DNA of 64,000 bases from Halichondria panicea (GCF_963675165.1 NC_087383.1:3068979-3132978); one strand, 5' to 3'. Counted from the first letter of the stretch, positions 45,204 to 57,900 are shown. The notes: a model not told the origin generated them from the letters alone. Program-made: numbers and translations.

Positions 45204-47405
45204 ATGAATATCTTCACTTTCCTCCTGGTTTCAGTGGCTTTATGCTCTCAAGAAGTGGTGAACGGATATCCCCAGAGATATCCTGCATCATCTATGATGC
45301 AGGTGATTCAAAAGAGCGGAAACACCAATGAAGCCCTAGTCCAAGCACTGGTAATGCAAGCTATTGCAGATGATTTGTCCAATGAAGCGAAAGAATCGAG
45401 AGGAAGAGATAGAGCAAACATTGCTCAAAATTCCGGCCCCGTAACTATCAAGGATTGTGGTACTCTGGACAAATTGTAAACAGTGTACTGCAGGCATCAC
45501 TATTCTGGGTTCCTGCAAGTGCTCTAAAGGTTACAGTCAACTGTGGGATATCATCAGGCTGCACACAAGTTAAAGTCGAAGTTCCAACAGGCACGGTCCA
45601 GGCTGATATTGCTGTTTGCATTGATGAAGGTAAAGTTTATATATCGGGTAATTTCATTGGTGCAAATTTTCGTATAAGCTAAACTGCATGATCATGTGAC
45701 CTATACAGCAATTATGACATGAATGTACATAACGTATAGTAGGGCTTGGAAAATTATGCTAGCATAATTGTTGGGAGACTTCTATAGCAACTATAGCATA
45801 ATTGGGCACTATAAATTAGCATAATTTCACATCTTATATATATATATATTATATCCCGTTGCTACGTTGTTGCCAAGTGCAATATGAAGCATATTGCACT
45901 GCTGAAAGTCATATTGCACTGACCGCAAAGTCATATTGCACTGACCGCAAAACGCCCCTCTGGCAATTAGACAGACAATTAAATTAAAATTAAATTAATA
46001 CGCATGAGAAATAACAAGTATCAAAGTATGTCCAGCCATGCAGGAATGAATGTTCAGCACTGCTGGAGTTTCTTCTTGCAACCGTGCAGGTTTTAAAATT
46101 GTCCAAGATTTATTTTGTGGAAGATTCTGTGTTCCTAGATCGACCTAGTCCTCGACATCGTGATGCATGTCAATTCTGCTTCACCATAGCACTAGAAGTG
46201 GCTCTTTTTGCTGGGGGCATGAGCTGTTTTGCAGCAGTGTAGAAGCGAGCTTTCTTGGCTTTGTTATGAGGCCGAGCGTAGACCAGCAGCTAGTATTCAC
46301 TGAGTAGTGGGGTGGGGCTGTTTCTTTGCAGCAGTAAGTGGGGCGGGGCTGTTTTGCAGCACCAGAAGTGGGGTGGGGCTGTTTTGCAGATTTCAGTTAA
46401 AACTCCAACAATTTTGTGTCAAGCCATTCGTCGGTCATGCCAATCTTATACGCTGCAGATACTGGCGTCTAGAAGAGAGAAGAGATGGAGCTGTGTCTAG
46501 AGTTGTCTCTGTCTTTTTTTGTGCTGTTTATATTGTGTTACTAGGACAGTGTTATGTTGCTATGCCCTCGGGATATAAACTAGTTATAACACGTGCACTC
46601 GGGCTGCATGGCATATTATTGCACTCAGCCCTCGGGGCTGGCGCCCTCGTGCTTCAGTGCAATATATTCCATACATCCCTCGTGCCCGTGTTATAACTAT
46701 AACATAATGTAGCTAGATATAGACATCTATTACAATAGATCTATACACTGTAAGCACTATATATTATAGCCACTATAATTATAGGCAGGCATGAAGGAGT
46801 ATTTTCTCTTTCGGCACTAGAGGATTATATTTCACTTTCTGTATTAAATAGTACTTCAGGTATAGCCTCGGTCCCGGGCCGATTTTTTTTTATAGACCGA
46901 AGTTGTTGATAAATACTAGCTAGAGACAACGAGGCAGGGATCAATACAACTACAAATAAACTGGAATAATGGGTACACCAAACTAGAATAATAGGCTAAC
47001 TTTTTGAGAATAGTAAAAATTAATGAATAATAGGCAAAATAAAAAGCATAATTTTCCAAGGCCTAACGTATAGTATAGCTGTAACGTGTTGTAATGTTAT
47101 AGTACACATATTAAACCATGCACTTATAATTATACTAATTATATAGCTGCATGTGATAATCCGGCTTATGAAGTATAATCTATGTGTTTCTTCATTCATG
47201 CGCAGCAACAAACAAGTTTTGTGTGAAAGTGTTTGGTGGAGCATCGTGTAAACCAAGTTTGTTGGCAATCCCCATCCCTATTAACATCCCCATAGCTTCA
47301 TCTGGAACAGCTGCTCCAATCACACTGATGATTGACCTACTTGGAAGCAGTCCATGTGTGAGCGTTAAATTGAACAATAGTTACCCAAAATGTTCAAACA
47401 ACTAA
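45204..47405 (+). CDS. Small secreted cysteine-containing protein, unknown family
   Basis: Exons 45204-45440, 45494-45629 and 47206-47405 join in phase (phase 0, then phase 1) to 190 residues. The first intron is only 53 bp (GTAACT ... CTGCAG). The second, 1,576 bp, contains a hAT-like element. The protein starts with a clear signal peptide (MNIFTFLLVSVALCSQEVVN, cleavage probably after VNG). A helical acidic/basic stretch with a possible dibasic-rich site (ESRGRDRAN) follows, then beta-type sequence with about seven cysteines (VNCGISSGC, NKFCVKVFGGASC, SPCVSVKLN, YPKC). No family is recognised. The profile fits an extracellular effector, matrix or host-defence peptide, which is inference only. 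If the 53 bp intron is not real, the gene is frameshifted. Confidence 0.6.
45740..47065. mobile_element. Non-autonomous hAT element in an intron, with 8 bp TSD
   Basis: The left end TAGGGCTTGGAAAATTATGC and the reverse complement of the right end (TAGGCCTTGGAAAATTATGC) differ at one base. The element is flanked by identical 8 bp duplications ACGTATAG at 45732-45739 and 47066-47073. TAGGG-type ends plus an 8 bp TSD point to the hAT superfamily. The 1,326 bp interior has no transposase. The longest frame (129 codons at 46307) is low-complexity and not convincing. It contains repeated CATATTGCACTG words and a nested hairpin. Confidence 0.85.
46576..46700. repeat. Imperfect hairpin nested in the hAT element
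   Basis: GTTATAACACGTGCACTCGG near 46582 pairs with CCTCGTGCCCGTGTTATAAC near 46678-46697, and the inner parts (CAGCCCTCGGGGCTG) are themselves palindromic. It may be a small MITE inserted in the larger element. Confidence 0.6.
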
Positions 47406-48786
47406 AGAAGCAAAGAACGATGGATATATATACCAGTAGTGTTGTAGATAGCTATAGGGAGCTGCTATAGATCTATTATGCTATAATTATGTGCATGCAT
47501 AGAGTGACTTGAAAGTTTAGCGTACCATTGTATAGAATGTATACGAGTTGACTAGATATAAATAGCTACATCAATTGAAAGTGTTTTGCAGTAGATCTAT
47601 ATAATTATAATCGATATATACAATTCCGAACGGAAATATTTGTTTGGCTATATATAATTATACAGTGCATGCATAATTATATATGCAAAGTTCGAAGATT
47701 ATTTGGTATTGTATATTAAGTCTACAAAAAATATAGTCTACAGACTGAGCCACCCGTATTACTAGAAGGTTTTGAAGGTTTTTCATCCGCAAAATATTCT
47801 AGTAATACGGGTAATTATGTTGTCTCAATGAGGTCATGGTGTATTAAACACTGATCAAACTTCACCATGCATGTATAATTATATGCAAACCTATATAGCC
47901 GTCTTCTTGTATCTCAGCTAGGGTCAGTTGGTGAGTGATGGTGACGACTTGCGACTCATTGCTGCAGCTGATTTTATGGAAGCATTCGTTGCTGACAAGT
48001 GGTGGGATGCATGAGGTGCCATTGATTCAGATGTGGTTTAGAGCTATAATTATAGTGGAAGGGAGGAATTAATTCTCAATTTGTGGAAACTGCTGTATTA
48101 TATGTGCCAATTTTGAAGGAGAGTTATGAGACAATATATATTATAGGCAAATAAAATATGATGGATATGGTTGTTTGAGAGGTCATTGTTAATCAGTGTG
48201 AGTTCGTTGCGATGCATGTTCCCGTTCTTATGATAGTGTGCTATATTAATTGGGGTGAAATTATAGAGGCTTAGGACAATTTTGATCCTTGTAAGGACCT
48301 TGAATATATAGACGTGATCTTTAAGTATATATATAGCTGCAGACGTGGTGTATGTCTTTGCAGAAGGAGGTCCCTGCATGCACACCAGTGTGGGGTCTAT
48401 AGCTATATATATTATGTATAGCCACTCTCTTGCTTAGTTTGAGCGTTCCTTTGCTTATAATTCTCTGTCACTATAATAGTTGTATAGGTCTACCAAGATG
48501 CACCAGCCATGCAGTCCGAGTTACCTGGGTCTACTTTGTTGGCTTTTCAATCCAGAATTTACAATTGGAAATGATCATGGAACACAGTAGATCTCTAGAT
48601 CTAACATGCATGTACAAACAACATAGGGATTTATCATAAGTTCATCACACACAGTATAGATCTATATAGCTAGACAAAACTATAATTATTACACAGAGAC
48701 AACATTTTACGCAGAATAATATATAGTCTAGGATCTAATTAATCATCTAATCCTCTTGTCTCGACTCTGGATACTTTATTCTCTTC
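47406..48786. other. AT-rich intergenic DNA
   Basis: Mostly ATATA-rich sequence. A hairpin lies at 47752-47812. No gene with convincing codon use was seen in either strand. Confidence 0.5.
47752..47812. repeat. Perfect 15 bp inverted repeat
   Basis: ACCCGTATTACTAGA (47752-47766) and TCTAGTAATACGGGT (47798-47812) are exact inverses separated by 31 bp. A mini-MITE or a structural hairpin. Confidence 0.8.
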
Positions 48787-51700
48787 CTAACATGCATGAA
48801 CATAGTCAATGCACTTTATAGCACTTTTTCTGGCACTTGGTGGAACATGTAATTCTGCAATTGTCGTATTGATATTTAGACCTTTAACAATCGGAGACCA
48901 ATCAGGAATTTCCACCATCAGATAGAGAAAACGAAGAGTTTCATTTACTTTCAACATATCACCAACAGCTTTTGAGTCTTCCAAAGTAGTGATAGAGTCT
49001 GGATTCCTGTGTGTAGGTTTAAACTCCAATATCAATGTTGTGAGTTTCGAATTATTACTCAATGCCTTTGCAATAGGTTGTAAGAAACATTGCTGTGGTT
49101 CCAACCACATTTTTGGCAAATGCAGGTACTCGAGACTCTTATTGTTTGCAAGAACATCGCAAAAGCTACAATTGTATCATTGCTGGCTATTATTTGCTTA
49201 TCAATATTCAAAAATGTCAGTCCAATTACAAACTTCTTTAGCGTCAAACTGCGTACTGTCTCCATTATTTGTTTCATAAATGTTAATGAAATTGGCTTCA
49301 GATTATCTTGTATTTCAGTGGTTTGTATATAGTATCATTATCTACCTGAAGATATATTTCCTCTAGAACACTGTTTTGCTGAAGTAGGGCGCAGAAGTTA
49401 TCTACTATGTCATATGATGTGAACTCCACATTACAGTATAGTTGTCTAACCGAAGAATTTTCTTTGAGTGCCTTGATAACGTTATTAGACTGAACATTAA
49501 GCTTTTGCAGGGTCTTATCTTTTCGTCTACGAACTGAAATTGTTGTGACGTCTCGAGGAGGATTGGAAATATCAGAGTCTACATCAATTGCTAGCTTTTC
49601 CAGCAATGGACACTTGGAGAGGGAATTAAAGATCGAGAGTCTTAAGGAACTGCTGCGCAGTGGGTTATAATCACTAGTAAACACACCGAAATACACCAAA
49701 AAGACAGCAAAATGATCAATGTATTTTTTTACTTGCTCTGTAAAATCACCTGTACATATTGGACCAAAATTTGAAGAGAAAATTTGACAAAGATTTAGTT
49801 CTTTGAACTTTCTTATATATTCAATCCAAATTTTAGATATGTATTGCTCTTAGCTGATTCTGAATCATCATAAAGATTTAATATAGCATCGCTACATCAG
49901 CACAACCAACTTTTATGGAAACTTCCAAATATTCCAAAGAGGAACAGAATTCTGTAGTTCTGTCGTATAGAATCCCAGGTATCTCTGAATGATCAATATG
50001 ACAATGCAATATCTTTAAATTTCTCGCATATCTCAATACTTTTAATGAAGCCGGCACAATTGTTGATGGGATATAAACTGTCGCAACATTTTTTATGAAT
50101 TTTGATAGTTTGTTTGCCAACGGCATATGTTTGTCATCACATACTTGCAGCACTCTTTGTGTCGCAGCTGGAATATGGTTGAAATTATCAGGGAATGGGC
50201 ATTCCATATTCTTGACGTCATGTACTCGTAGCACTCCTTGTGTTGCAGCTGGAATATAGTTAAGTATTTCGTACAGACTTCAGGAAATGGGGATAAACCC
50301 CACCATATATATAAGAACTTGACTTGTGAAGAGCCTTTTAAGCTGTGTCCCTTGAGTCCAGCTAGTAAATGATGATGATTTTGCTCACTCCTAGAAAGTA
50401 CATGTCGCCAATCAGAGCGATCTATCTCCTTCAATTCAAGTTCTCCACTCAGCAAAGCATCGTTGGTATAGGATCACTGATTTCAAAATCTACCAAAAAA
50501 TTTCCTACTGCTATGCAATAGCCGAGAGCAAAGAAATACAAGGGATCATACCGTGACGATATCAGTTCGATGGAGAGCACAACATTATCGAAGGAGGAAA
50601 TTAGTTGTGTATTTTGACTTTCATAAAGCCAAAGTATGTTATCTCTGCATGATGTGTTCTCCACTGAGGTAAACCACCATCTCATTGTCTTCTGATCTAA
50701 CCTGTGGGATGGGCAGAATACATTTTGTCCAGGGATCCTAAAAGTTGTGAGGCCAGCTAAAAATAAGATTATCATATTGTGCCTTCCGGATTTTTTTTCA
50801 ATGAAAAGTAGCTGTTCTTGTTGGGAGTATGTTTTCCATATATGGATTGCAGCCAAGAACTCTTGCAGCATTAGATGAAGGAAATTGTATGAAGGAGATG
50901 CTGTTTTTGTGATGGATTGATGCAGTGGGTGGACACTATTCATAAAACCAAGTGTAGTGCTACCTTGGATGTCATCTGCATGCATAGAAAATAAGCTTGT
51001 GTTTTTTTAGTACTATTCCCTCGTGGGCAATTTGGCAGAGGTGCAAAAAATTAGGTTCAATTGATATATAGAGGTAGCTTTTGAAGCTCACCATTCCACT
51101 CCTCTTTTGAATTCACTGTGAGGTCGATGAGATATCGCTTTAGCAGAACACGAGTATATGACGTAAAAAGTTTTGTTGTTGTGTTCAGAGCAAAATTGTC
51201 ACCATCATGGCATTCCATGTAAACTTGAACAACAATACGAGCATAGAGAGGATATTGTACATGGCACTGTTAATGTATGGGTTGGCAGCAATATATGTTC
51301 GCAATCCATCTGGTGCTCCATCTTTAATTGCCTGATCAATGTCTACTCCTGTTTCTGTATTTCTGTAAAACCAAGGACCATAATCCTTTGATCAATTCGT
51401 CTGCTACATTTTAGTTCAAGATAATCTAAAGCCCATGGTCTGCTGGTTATGACAACAGTGCAGGCTGGAAGAATTTTTCCATGTATGAGTCTCATGACAA
51501 TACAGTCTTTCATTTGTATAAGTTCTGGCGGAAATTCATCAAGACCCTCAAGAATGAACAGCAATCCTTCACCTTGTGTGAGAAATAATTCTTCCCAAAC
51601 TTTCTGAGATGTAGCTTCATCTCCACATTCAAAGAAGTCAACTAATTTATTAGCTTCATGGGTGTACTTATCGCGAAGTGACAGCAATACAACAAGAGAG

Positions 51701-52490
51701 TAGTCTTTCCAAATGTCCCCTAGACTCCACCGTCTGCATAGTTCCCATGACAAGGTGGTCTTACCGACTCCTGGAGCTCCTCCGATGATAACTAGTTTGC
51801 AAAAATTTGCGTGGAGCAAATCGATCACAATCATTAACAATCTTCAGGTTTATAAACCGATTCACACAACTGAGCGCACAGTGAACATCAGCAGGAAGCT
51901 GTTTTGCGTTGTAAATGTTAATAAGGTATTTTCTAAAATGTTCAAGAGCACTCAATTTTGGCCTCTTTGATGGCCCAGGCAAAATGTTGTCATCTGAGAG
52001 TTAAATCCGTATAATTGCATAGTAATATAAATCTACACACATAATTTCTCAACCATCATACTGTCTACCTCCTATACCATTACGAGCTACACTGTAAATA
52101 TTAATTGCATAGTGGTAACCAAGTTCATTGCATTTTTAGTAGTATTATTGGCACAGTGTTTCCTTTGATCTGCCCACTCAAAATGCAACAAGTAGTATTA
52201 TTCATACCTGTAAATTCCTTCTCTATAGCTTCAGCGACATCATTCCGTCCATTTGAGACTCCGACATATTTCAGAATAGGTAAGAGTGGCAGTCTTCAAG
52301 CGAGCAGCTATTATAGCATTTCACGCAGACAGGTTTGATTATCTCAATGCTTATCACTAATATTATTGAGTGTGTCATATCTCAATTCCAGAGCAAGTCC
52401 CAGGTCGAACCAGCGGTTATTATCAATCTCCCGTAAACGGACTGCAAATCCTCAAGGGTCAGAGTTGAAGCTACAAATGAGTAGTACAAT
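48787..52490 (-). pseudogene. Death-NACHT-LRR gene of another NLR subfamily, frameshifted
   Basis: Minus-strand remnants in the expected order. At 52490-52215 is a Death-domain exon in broken frames (WFDLGLALELRYDTLNNI, CLREML, NGRNDVAEAIEKEF). At 51982-51340 are a linker and the NACHT with Walker A GGAPGVGKTTLSWELCRRW and Walker B LLFILEGLDEFPPEL. Helical segments follow (YIAANPYINSAMYN; LQEFLAAIHIW at about 50985-50450), then an LRR-like tail to 48787 (LTTLILEFKPT, SVRQLYCNVEFTS). Frameshifts are visible near 51820, 51230 and 50455, with stops elsewhere. Two introns seem preserved (donor GTGAGC near 51092; acceptor ATGCAG near 50987). The NACHT wording (GVGKTTLSW) differs from the GSGKSTLAL of the two intact NLRs, so it belongs to another subfamily. 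It is non-functional as read. Confidence 0.75.
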
Positions 52491-52555
52491 GTTATACACC
52501 TGCATGCCGGTAGTTTACGTGCACATGCTTATACAATACGTATCGTTTATATTTC

Positions 52556-54035
52556 CCTAACTTGTTGACACTGTACACTTAACTATACACCTGTCCCCTT
52601 TCATCATATAGCTTAATCCAGTCGGTTTCTACAGATTGGCTAAGTGTAAAACCATGCACTGTCGTTATTTCTACTCCTAACATTTTTTTAGCCAATTACA
52701 AGCTTCAAGATTACACAATAATAAGGATCAGAATTGTCACCCTATTTTTTGTAACAATGGTTTCCAGCGTATATGTTCTAATCCTTGGTTATGGGCCAGA
52801 ACACCGCTTTGAAAAGTACACACTTCTCAATGAAATTGTATTCTGTATAGTGGTGTGTGTGTTTTTGGTGGCGCTGATATATTTTGTCTGCACACTACAA
52901 CTAGGCTTGGATCAGATGCCTGATGCTTCGTCTTCTAGCATCACTAGTTTTGTCGCTTGGTATGTGTTCAGTATAAGTGCTGGCTTTTGGATTGGGGAGT
53001 CTTTGTATGTTGTCTTGAAGGATAATTGTTTCGGATTAGTTGAAGATTTAGTAAGTGTTACCCAGCTTTATAGTCTGTGTGCTGCTTTATTTGCAAGTAT
53101 TATCCTTGTTCTCGACTTCTTTTTCGCTCAAAGTTGGTTGATTATCGAGCCTAACCAACCAAAATCGTTTACATTGATCTACTGCGTTCTTAAGTTTGCT
53201 GTAAAGCACAAGGCTCCTCTCAATCGCAGTGCTCTCACATACTGGGAGGAAGACATACCTTCAAGAATGGACCTGGGAAAGTCGAGATACGGTGGACCAT
53301 TCACTACAGAACAAGTTGAAGACGTGAAATCAATTCTACGATTGTTTGCTATGAGCCTACCCTTGTGGTTAATACTGTTTGCACTTTCTTTTAGTCCTAC
53401 ATTTCATGGCAATGCACTACAGCATCACATTGTCAAGTTTCCTAATCTCACCACCTGCGAATCTGACATGCTTTTCTCTTTCACATACAGTGTTTACTGG
53501 TGGTCTATGATCAATATCTTGATTAATGAATTCTTTTTCTACCCGCTTTTCAGAGATAAATTTCCAAGTATTCTCAAAAGAATCGGTGTTGGTTCCTTCC
53601 TTTCTCTAGTTTTGAGTGTAGGTTATATTATTCTAGAATCCTTTCAGGTTTCTCACAGTTCCGAGGCAATCGAATTGGTAAAAAGTCTTACATTGAGTGG
53701 TTTGCTGTCATTATTTGTTCTGTGTGTAATACTCGAGTTAGTTTGTGCTCAGGCCCCATACAACCATGCGAAGATTATTTGCTGTGTATATGCTTATTAA
53801 TTATGAGACCGCTTCAGTTGCTGGCATTTATGGAAGTGGTGAAATGCACCTAACAACTAATACAATGGTGCTAATCATGTTTGGAATCAAGGCCGCGATG
53901 AGTCTGCTTGGATTTGTCCTGTACTGCCTCCTGGCGCGCTGGTACAAGAGGAAAGTTAGAGACGAGGACTACAATGCACACAGAGTGGTGGAGGAGGTCT
54001 ATGATCGATATCTAAATCCAAGCATTACTAATTAA
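52556..54035 (+). pseudogene. POT/SLC15-like membrane protein, pseudogene copy
   Basis: Over 90 per cent similar by eye to the intact gene at 58082-59629. It lacks the counterpart of 58000-58170, so the start codon and first membrane segment are gone. It has small indels near 52630-52665. At about 53763 one extra C (ACAACCATGCG against ACAACATGCG) shifts the frame to a stop at about 53800. The rest of the coding similarity continues in another frame to 54035 (YDRYLNPSITN, stop). The central open part spans 52757-53800. Confidence 0.85.
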
Positions 54036-55320
54036 GTAGGCAAACTATTGCATGGGCGAACGTTACATATATAATTTTTTGCTTTTGATACACACGCAGT
54101 AAACAATATCATCATATCACTATATTATACTGTTTCTGAGATGTTTAAACTATTACGGGAAATTTATCCCTAACTTGTCCACTCTGTTAGCACCTCTTTC
54201 GATGTTTTGTATGATGGTGAGGAATCGATAAAAACCCTGGAAGAGTTAGTGCACCATTGTGATATTTGTCACATGCAGATCAAGGAACCTTCCTCCTGGC
54301 ATGTCGCCCCAATCCAACCTTGGGAATGGCAGTGCAGCTGCTATAGACTAGTATAGTATATGCTCATAATGTATACTCTGACAGACAAATTAAAACAGAA
54401 GAAAGAACTGGTGGAGCAAACGGATGCATGCAGTATACCTATAATTATATATACACACTGTTCTATCAAAATGGTCCCTCATAAACATCTAAACTGCATC
54501 ACATAAAAATGTCTTAAACTCCATAAAATAGATTTATGAAAATGTAGCTATAATAATGTAAAATGATTATGCCCACAGGACTAGGAAGGATGAGTGAGTG
54601 GTGGGGAAATGGGCAACAATTATCATTATACATGCATGCGTCAATAATAATTATGCCTGATTAAATCTACCACATGTCTATTAAATCACTACATATAGCT
54701 ACCGGGGTAAATAAATTATCATGATCATAAAGAAAATATGCGACTACCGACTCGCAAAAAGAAGTGAGGTGCTCCTCCACCACACAACAAAGAAAGAGTA
54801 ATTATAATTATGACCCCTAATTTTGAAATCTTGGTGTTGTAATGGTGAATGAGGAGGCGAGAATTGGGCTTGAAAAGATTTTCGTCTTTATCTATATGGT
54901 GTTGAAACGATTGGAGGAGGTTGGAACAGCACTCTCTCAGAGTTGCACCCAGACAAAGCTGGAACTGATTCATTAGGTTAATTGCTGTGAAGGAAGAAGA
55001 GATACTGAAAGAGTTGCCAATGAGAACAAAGCTCAAATTGACGCGAACAAAGTACTGCACTTGGAGGAAATTGAACGAAGAGATGTTTGAATCAATCATC
55101 TTTAGAGAGAGAATTATCTGGTCAAGTAAATGAAACATCGATCGTCTTCAAACTGAGAAACGAGAGCAAGTTTGTGGACTGGAAAGAACTGACCACTCTC
55201 CAAAGGGGCGCCGTTGCCCCTATCAACACCTTATTATACTGTTTCAAGTATCAGATTAGTATTCAGTCAATACCGATATTAATTCCTAATACAATACCAA
55301 ATCCTTGAACTTACTACAAG
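54036..55320. repeat. Duplicated non-coding block B, copy 1
   Basis: Similar to 61660-62790 and, in shortened form, to 56700-57060. It begins around TTACGGGAAATTTATCCCTA. Plus-strand exon-like pieces lie at 54900-55090 (QSCTQTKLELI) and 55130-55230 (KLRNESKFVDWKELTTLQRG). The first is interrupted by a TAG here where the other copy reads CAA. Parent gene unknown. Confidence 0.5.
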
Positions 55321-56169
55321 TAGTATTAATGAAAAGCAGTAAATAAATGTAGTGCATGACTGCATGTGGTATGTTATACACAGCCAAAAATCCACGGGGC
55401 GTGTCAGGTCCGTTACATGTCCGTTACAGGACGTTTACCACATCCTGATACGGGACCGTTGGGTAGACACTACTAAACAGGCCGTTCACATACAGCCTGT
55501 AAACAGCCCGTACAAACGGCCTGTATTCAGCCTGTATCATACTGTTCTCATGCACAATTTAATAAGCTAGTATATCATGCTTCAAAAGGTCACAATTCAA
55601 AGACAAAGAAGACAAGGAACAAGATATATATAATTATATTAATTTCTGTTCAGCTACATTATGTCTCTCATTATCATGTCCGTGTCTTCACATCCCACGG
55701 TGGCACTGCAGATAAAAACAACCAGTTGAACCGTACGTTAACGCCACATAAGTATACTAACTTACTGTATTTATATTCGTCTTGTTTTTGTGCACAAAGA
55801 TAGACTCTGAGGAGAAGAGGCTGGGAATTATACAAAAAATACACCACTGCTTACCGGCGTACTATGAAGTCAGTGAACAGCTTGAAGGGCCGTTCTTCAT
55901 CTCCGAGATAGCTCGCCAGCTGTACACTAATAATACTTATTCACATAGATTAAACTAAGTTGCTTACCAGGCAATTGTTGCATTCTCTTTATCATTCGTC
56001 TAAAAACTTCAATCTATGAGGCATATAATGCATCACCACAACACATACAAAATAATGGCACTTACCTAACACATCCAGACTCCAACTCGGCATGCCAATA
56101 AAGAAATCTATTAAATAACATGTGTAACGAGTGCTAAAGATGAAAACAATAAACAAACCTTGAGTTTTG
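55321..56169. other. Intergenic DNA with a short degenerate tandem repeat
   Basis: 55395-55545 holds several related words (GTCCGTTACA, CGGCCTGTA, CAGCCTGTA, CAGCCCGTA). The rest shows no gene. Confidence 0.4.
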
Positions 56170-56250
56170 CAACATCTGAAGAAGAGTTAGATAGATACTT
56201 CACTCTCAAGTCAAACAATCAAGAAACAAATCAAGGAATTCATGTGGCTG
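56170..56250 (+). mobile_element. LINE 3' end fragment, copy 1
   Basis: The sequence encoding SSQTIKKQIKEFMWL is shared with the longer LINE remnant at 61150-61225. Only the tail remains here. Confidence 0.5.
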
Positions 56251-57900
56251 CAATTTAGGCTAAATTTTGACCCTGTGCTTGTTTCATTTAAAATGTCCCT
56301 GCAACAAGTGCCAACTTTAATTATGTGATTATGGCAACCTGTCTCTAACAGGCTTGCCATCAGCATTACTAAGTCAGTGCTACATGCATACATCATGTAT
56401 TTTGTCCTTAATGCTGAAAAATCATATTGAATTGATGAAAAATTTTACGGGATTGTCTAGTTTGTGAAGTTCGAAAAGTACTGTTGCCAGACACTATGCT
56501 CACATTCGATAGAGCTATATACCTGCAGCAAAAGTAGTATATTGTGAAAGTGGACACAGGAGTGGGCCTCATGGTCAGCCTGAAGATCGAAGAAACCGCT
56601 CAACTAGAAAAGTTGGGGATATATGCGGTACCGCAGATGGATTACAACCGGAAAACTCGAAGATAAAAGCTCTGAGAGATGTTGAATGTTTTTTTAGGTT
56701 TGTTAAACTATTACGGGAAATTTATCCCTAACTTGTCCACTCTGTTAGCACCTCTTTTTTGATGTTTTGTATGATGGTGAGGAATCGATAAAAACCCTGG
56801 AAGAGTTAGTGCCACCATTGTGATATTTGTCACATGCAGATCAAGGAACCTTCCTCCTGGCATGTCACCACAATCCAATCTTGGGAATGGCAGTGCAGCC
56901 GCTATAGACTAGTATAGTATATGCTCATAATGTATACTCTGACAGACAAATTAAAACAGAAGAAAGAACTGGTGGAGCAAACGGATGCATGCAGTATACC
57001 TATAATAATTATGTGGACTGGAAGAACTGACCACTCTCCAAAGGGGTTACCCCTATCAACACCTTTGCTTATGAATCGTATGTAAGCTTCTATCATACTA
57101 TATCCGTAAAGCTACTTAATGCATAAGCGTGCGCTCACCCACTTGGGTGTTTAGTTTCGTGAATGAATTCAAACTAATCTGTATTAGTGAAATTGAGCCT
57201 AATGTTGGATATGGTAATTAGGACACATGCTTCAGTTGGCCAATATTTACTGTATTATTTTAGGCTACACTGTATGCATGTACGTATAGTCATTGTGTAT
57301 TATAGCTCAGGGCTACACCTATACTGTATGTATAGTTCTGAGCAATTGTACGTCAATTCAGTCATAGCTCAATTCATTGTAATGGCTTTAGTTTTCCCAA
57401 GTACCCCTCTCGTCTCAGGATTGTGAGTTTTTTGGAGCCCCCACCCCTAACGAGTACAAACTGGTAGTGGAAGGTCTGACACCAATATCACTACGAACTA
57501 CTCAAATCAGTCAGTAAGTATATTAACTATACATAATAAATGGTGATAGCTACGTTAAACATAGCTTGGTCTTGGAAATGATTATATGTAAAGTGTGTGT
57601 GTTTGTGTGCGTATAGGTTACTGAGATTGCTATTATAAGTTGGTGACAGTGTATTTGCCTGATGCATGCCATGGTGATTCAGCATGCATACAGAACATTT
57701 TTATGCAGATCATGAAGTTACCCAAAATTCATAAGCTAGTTTTCTTTATAGTGATCTAGAATGAATTTGAATTTGTGTATTATAGGAGTACAATTAGTGT
57801 ATTGAAAATAGTATCATGACACAGTCATAATACTATTTCACTGTCGAAAGCATGATCTTGTTGTTGTGCAGTCAGTTCATTTTCATTGTTTACAGAGTAC
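56251..57900. repeat. Duplicated block, copy related to 61226-63880, with one well-bounded exon
   Basis: 56251-56900 matches 61226-61860, and 57010-57780 matches 62730-63840. Between them block B is internally deleted at about 57007. On the plus strand 57421-57511, bounded by CGTCTCAG and GTAAGT, reads FFGAPTPNEYKLVVEGLTPI then SLRTTQISQ with no stop. In the second copy (63447-63535) a one-base loss breaks this frame. The gene is not recognised. Confidence 0.5.

Noticed and set aside
46307-46696. 129-codon frame inside the hAT element
   Set aside because: Low-complexity start made from repeated GGGGCTGTTTTGCAG words and no transposase motif. It overlaps the nested hairpin.
54725-55138. Minus-strand 137-codon frame, repeated near 62460
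   Set aside because: Opposite strand of the exon-like QSCTQTKLELI block. Neither copy has a domain or a consistent start.
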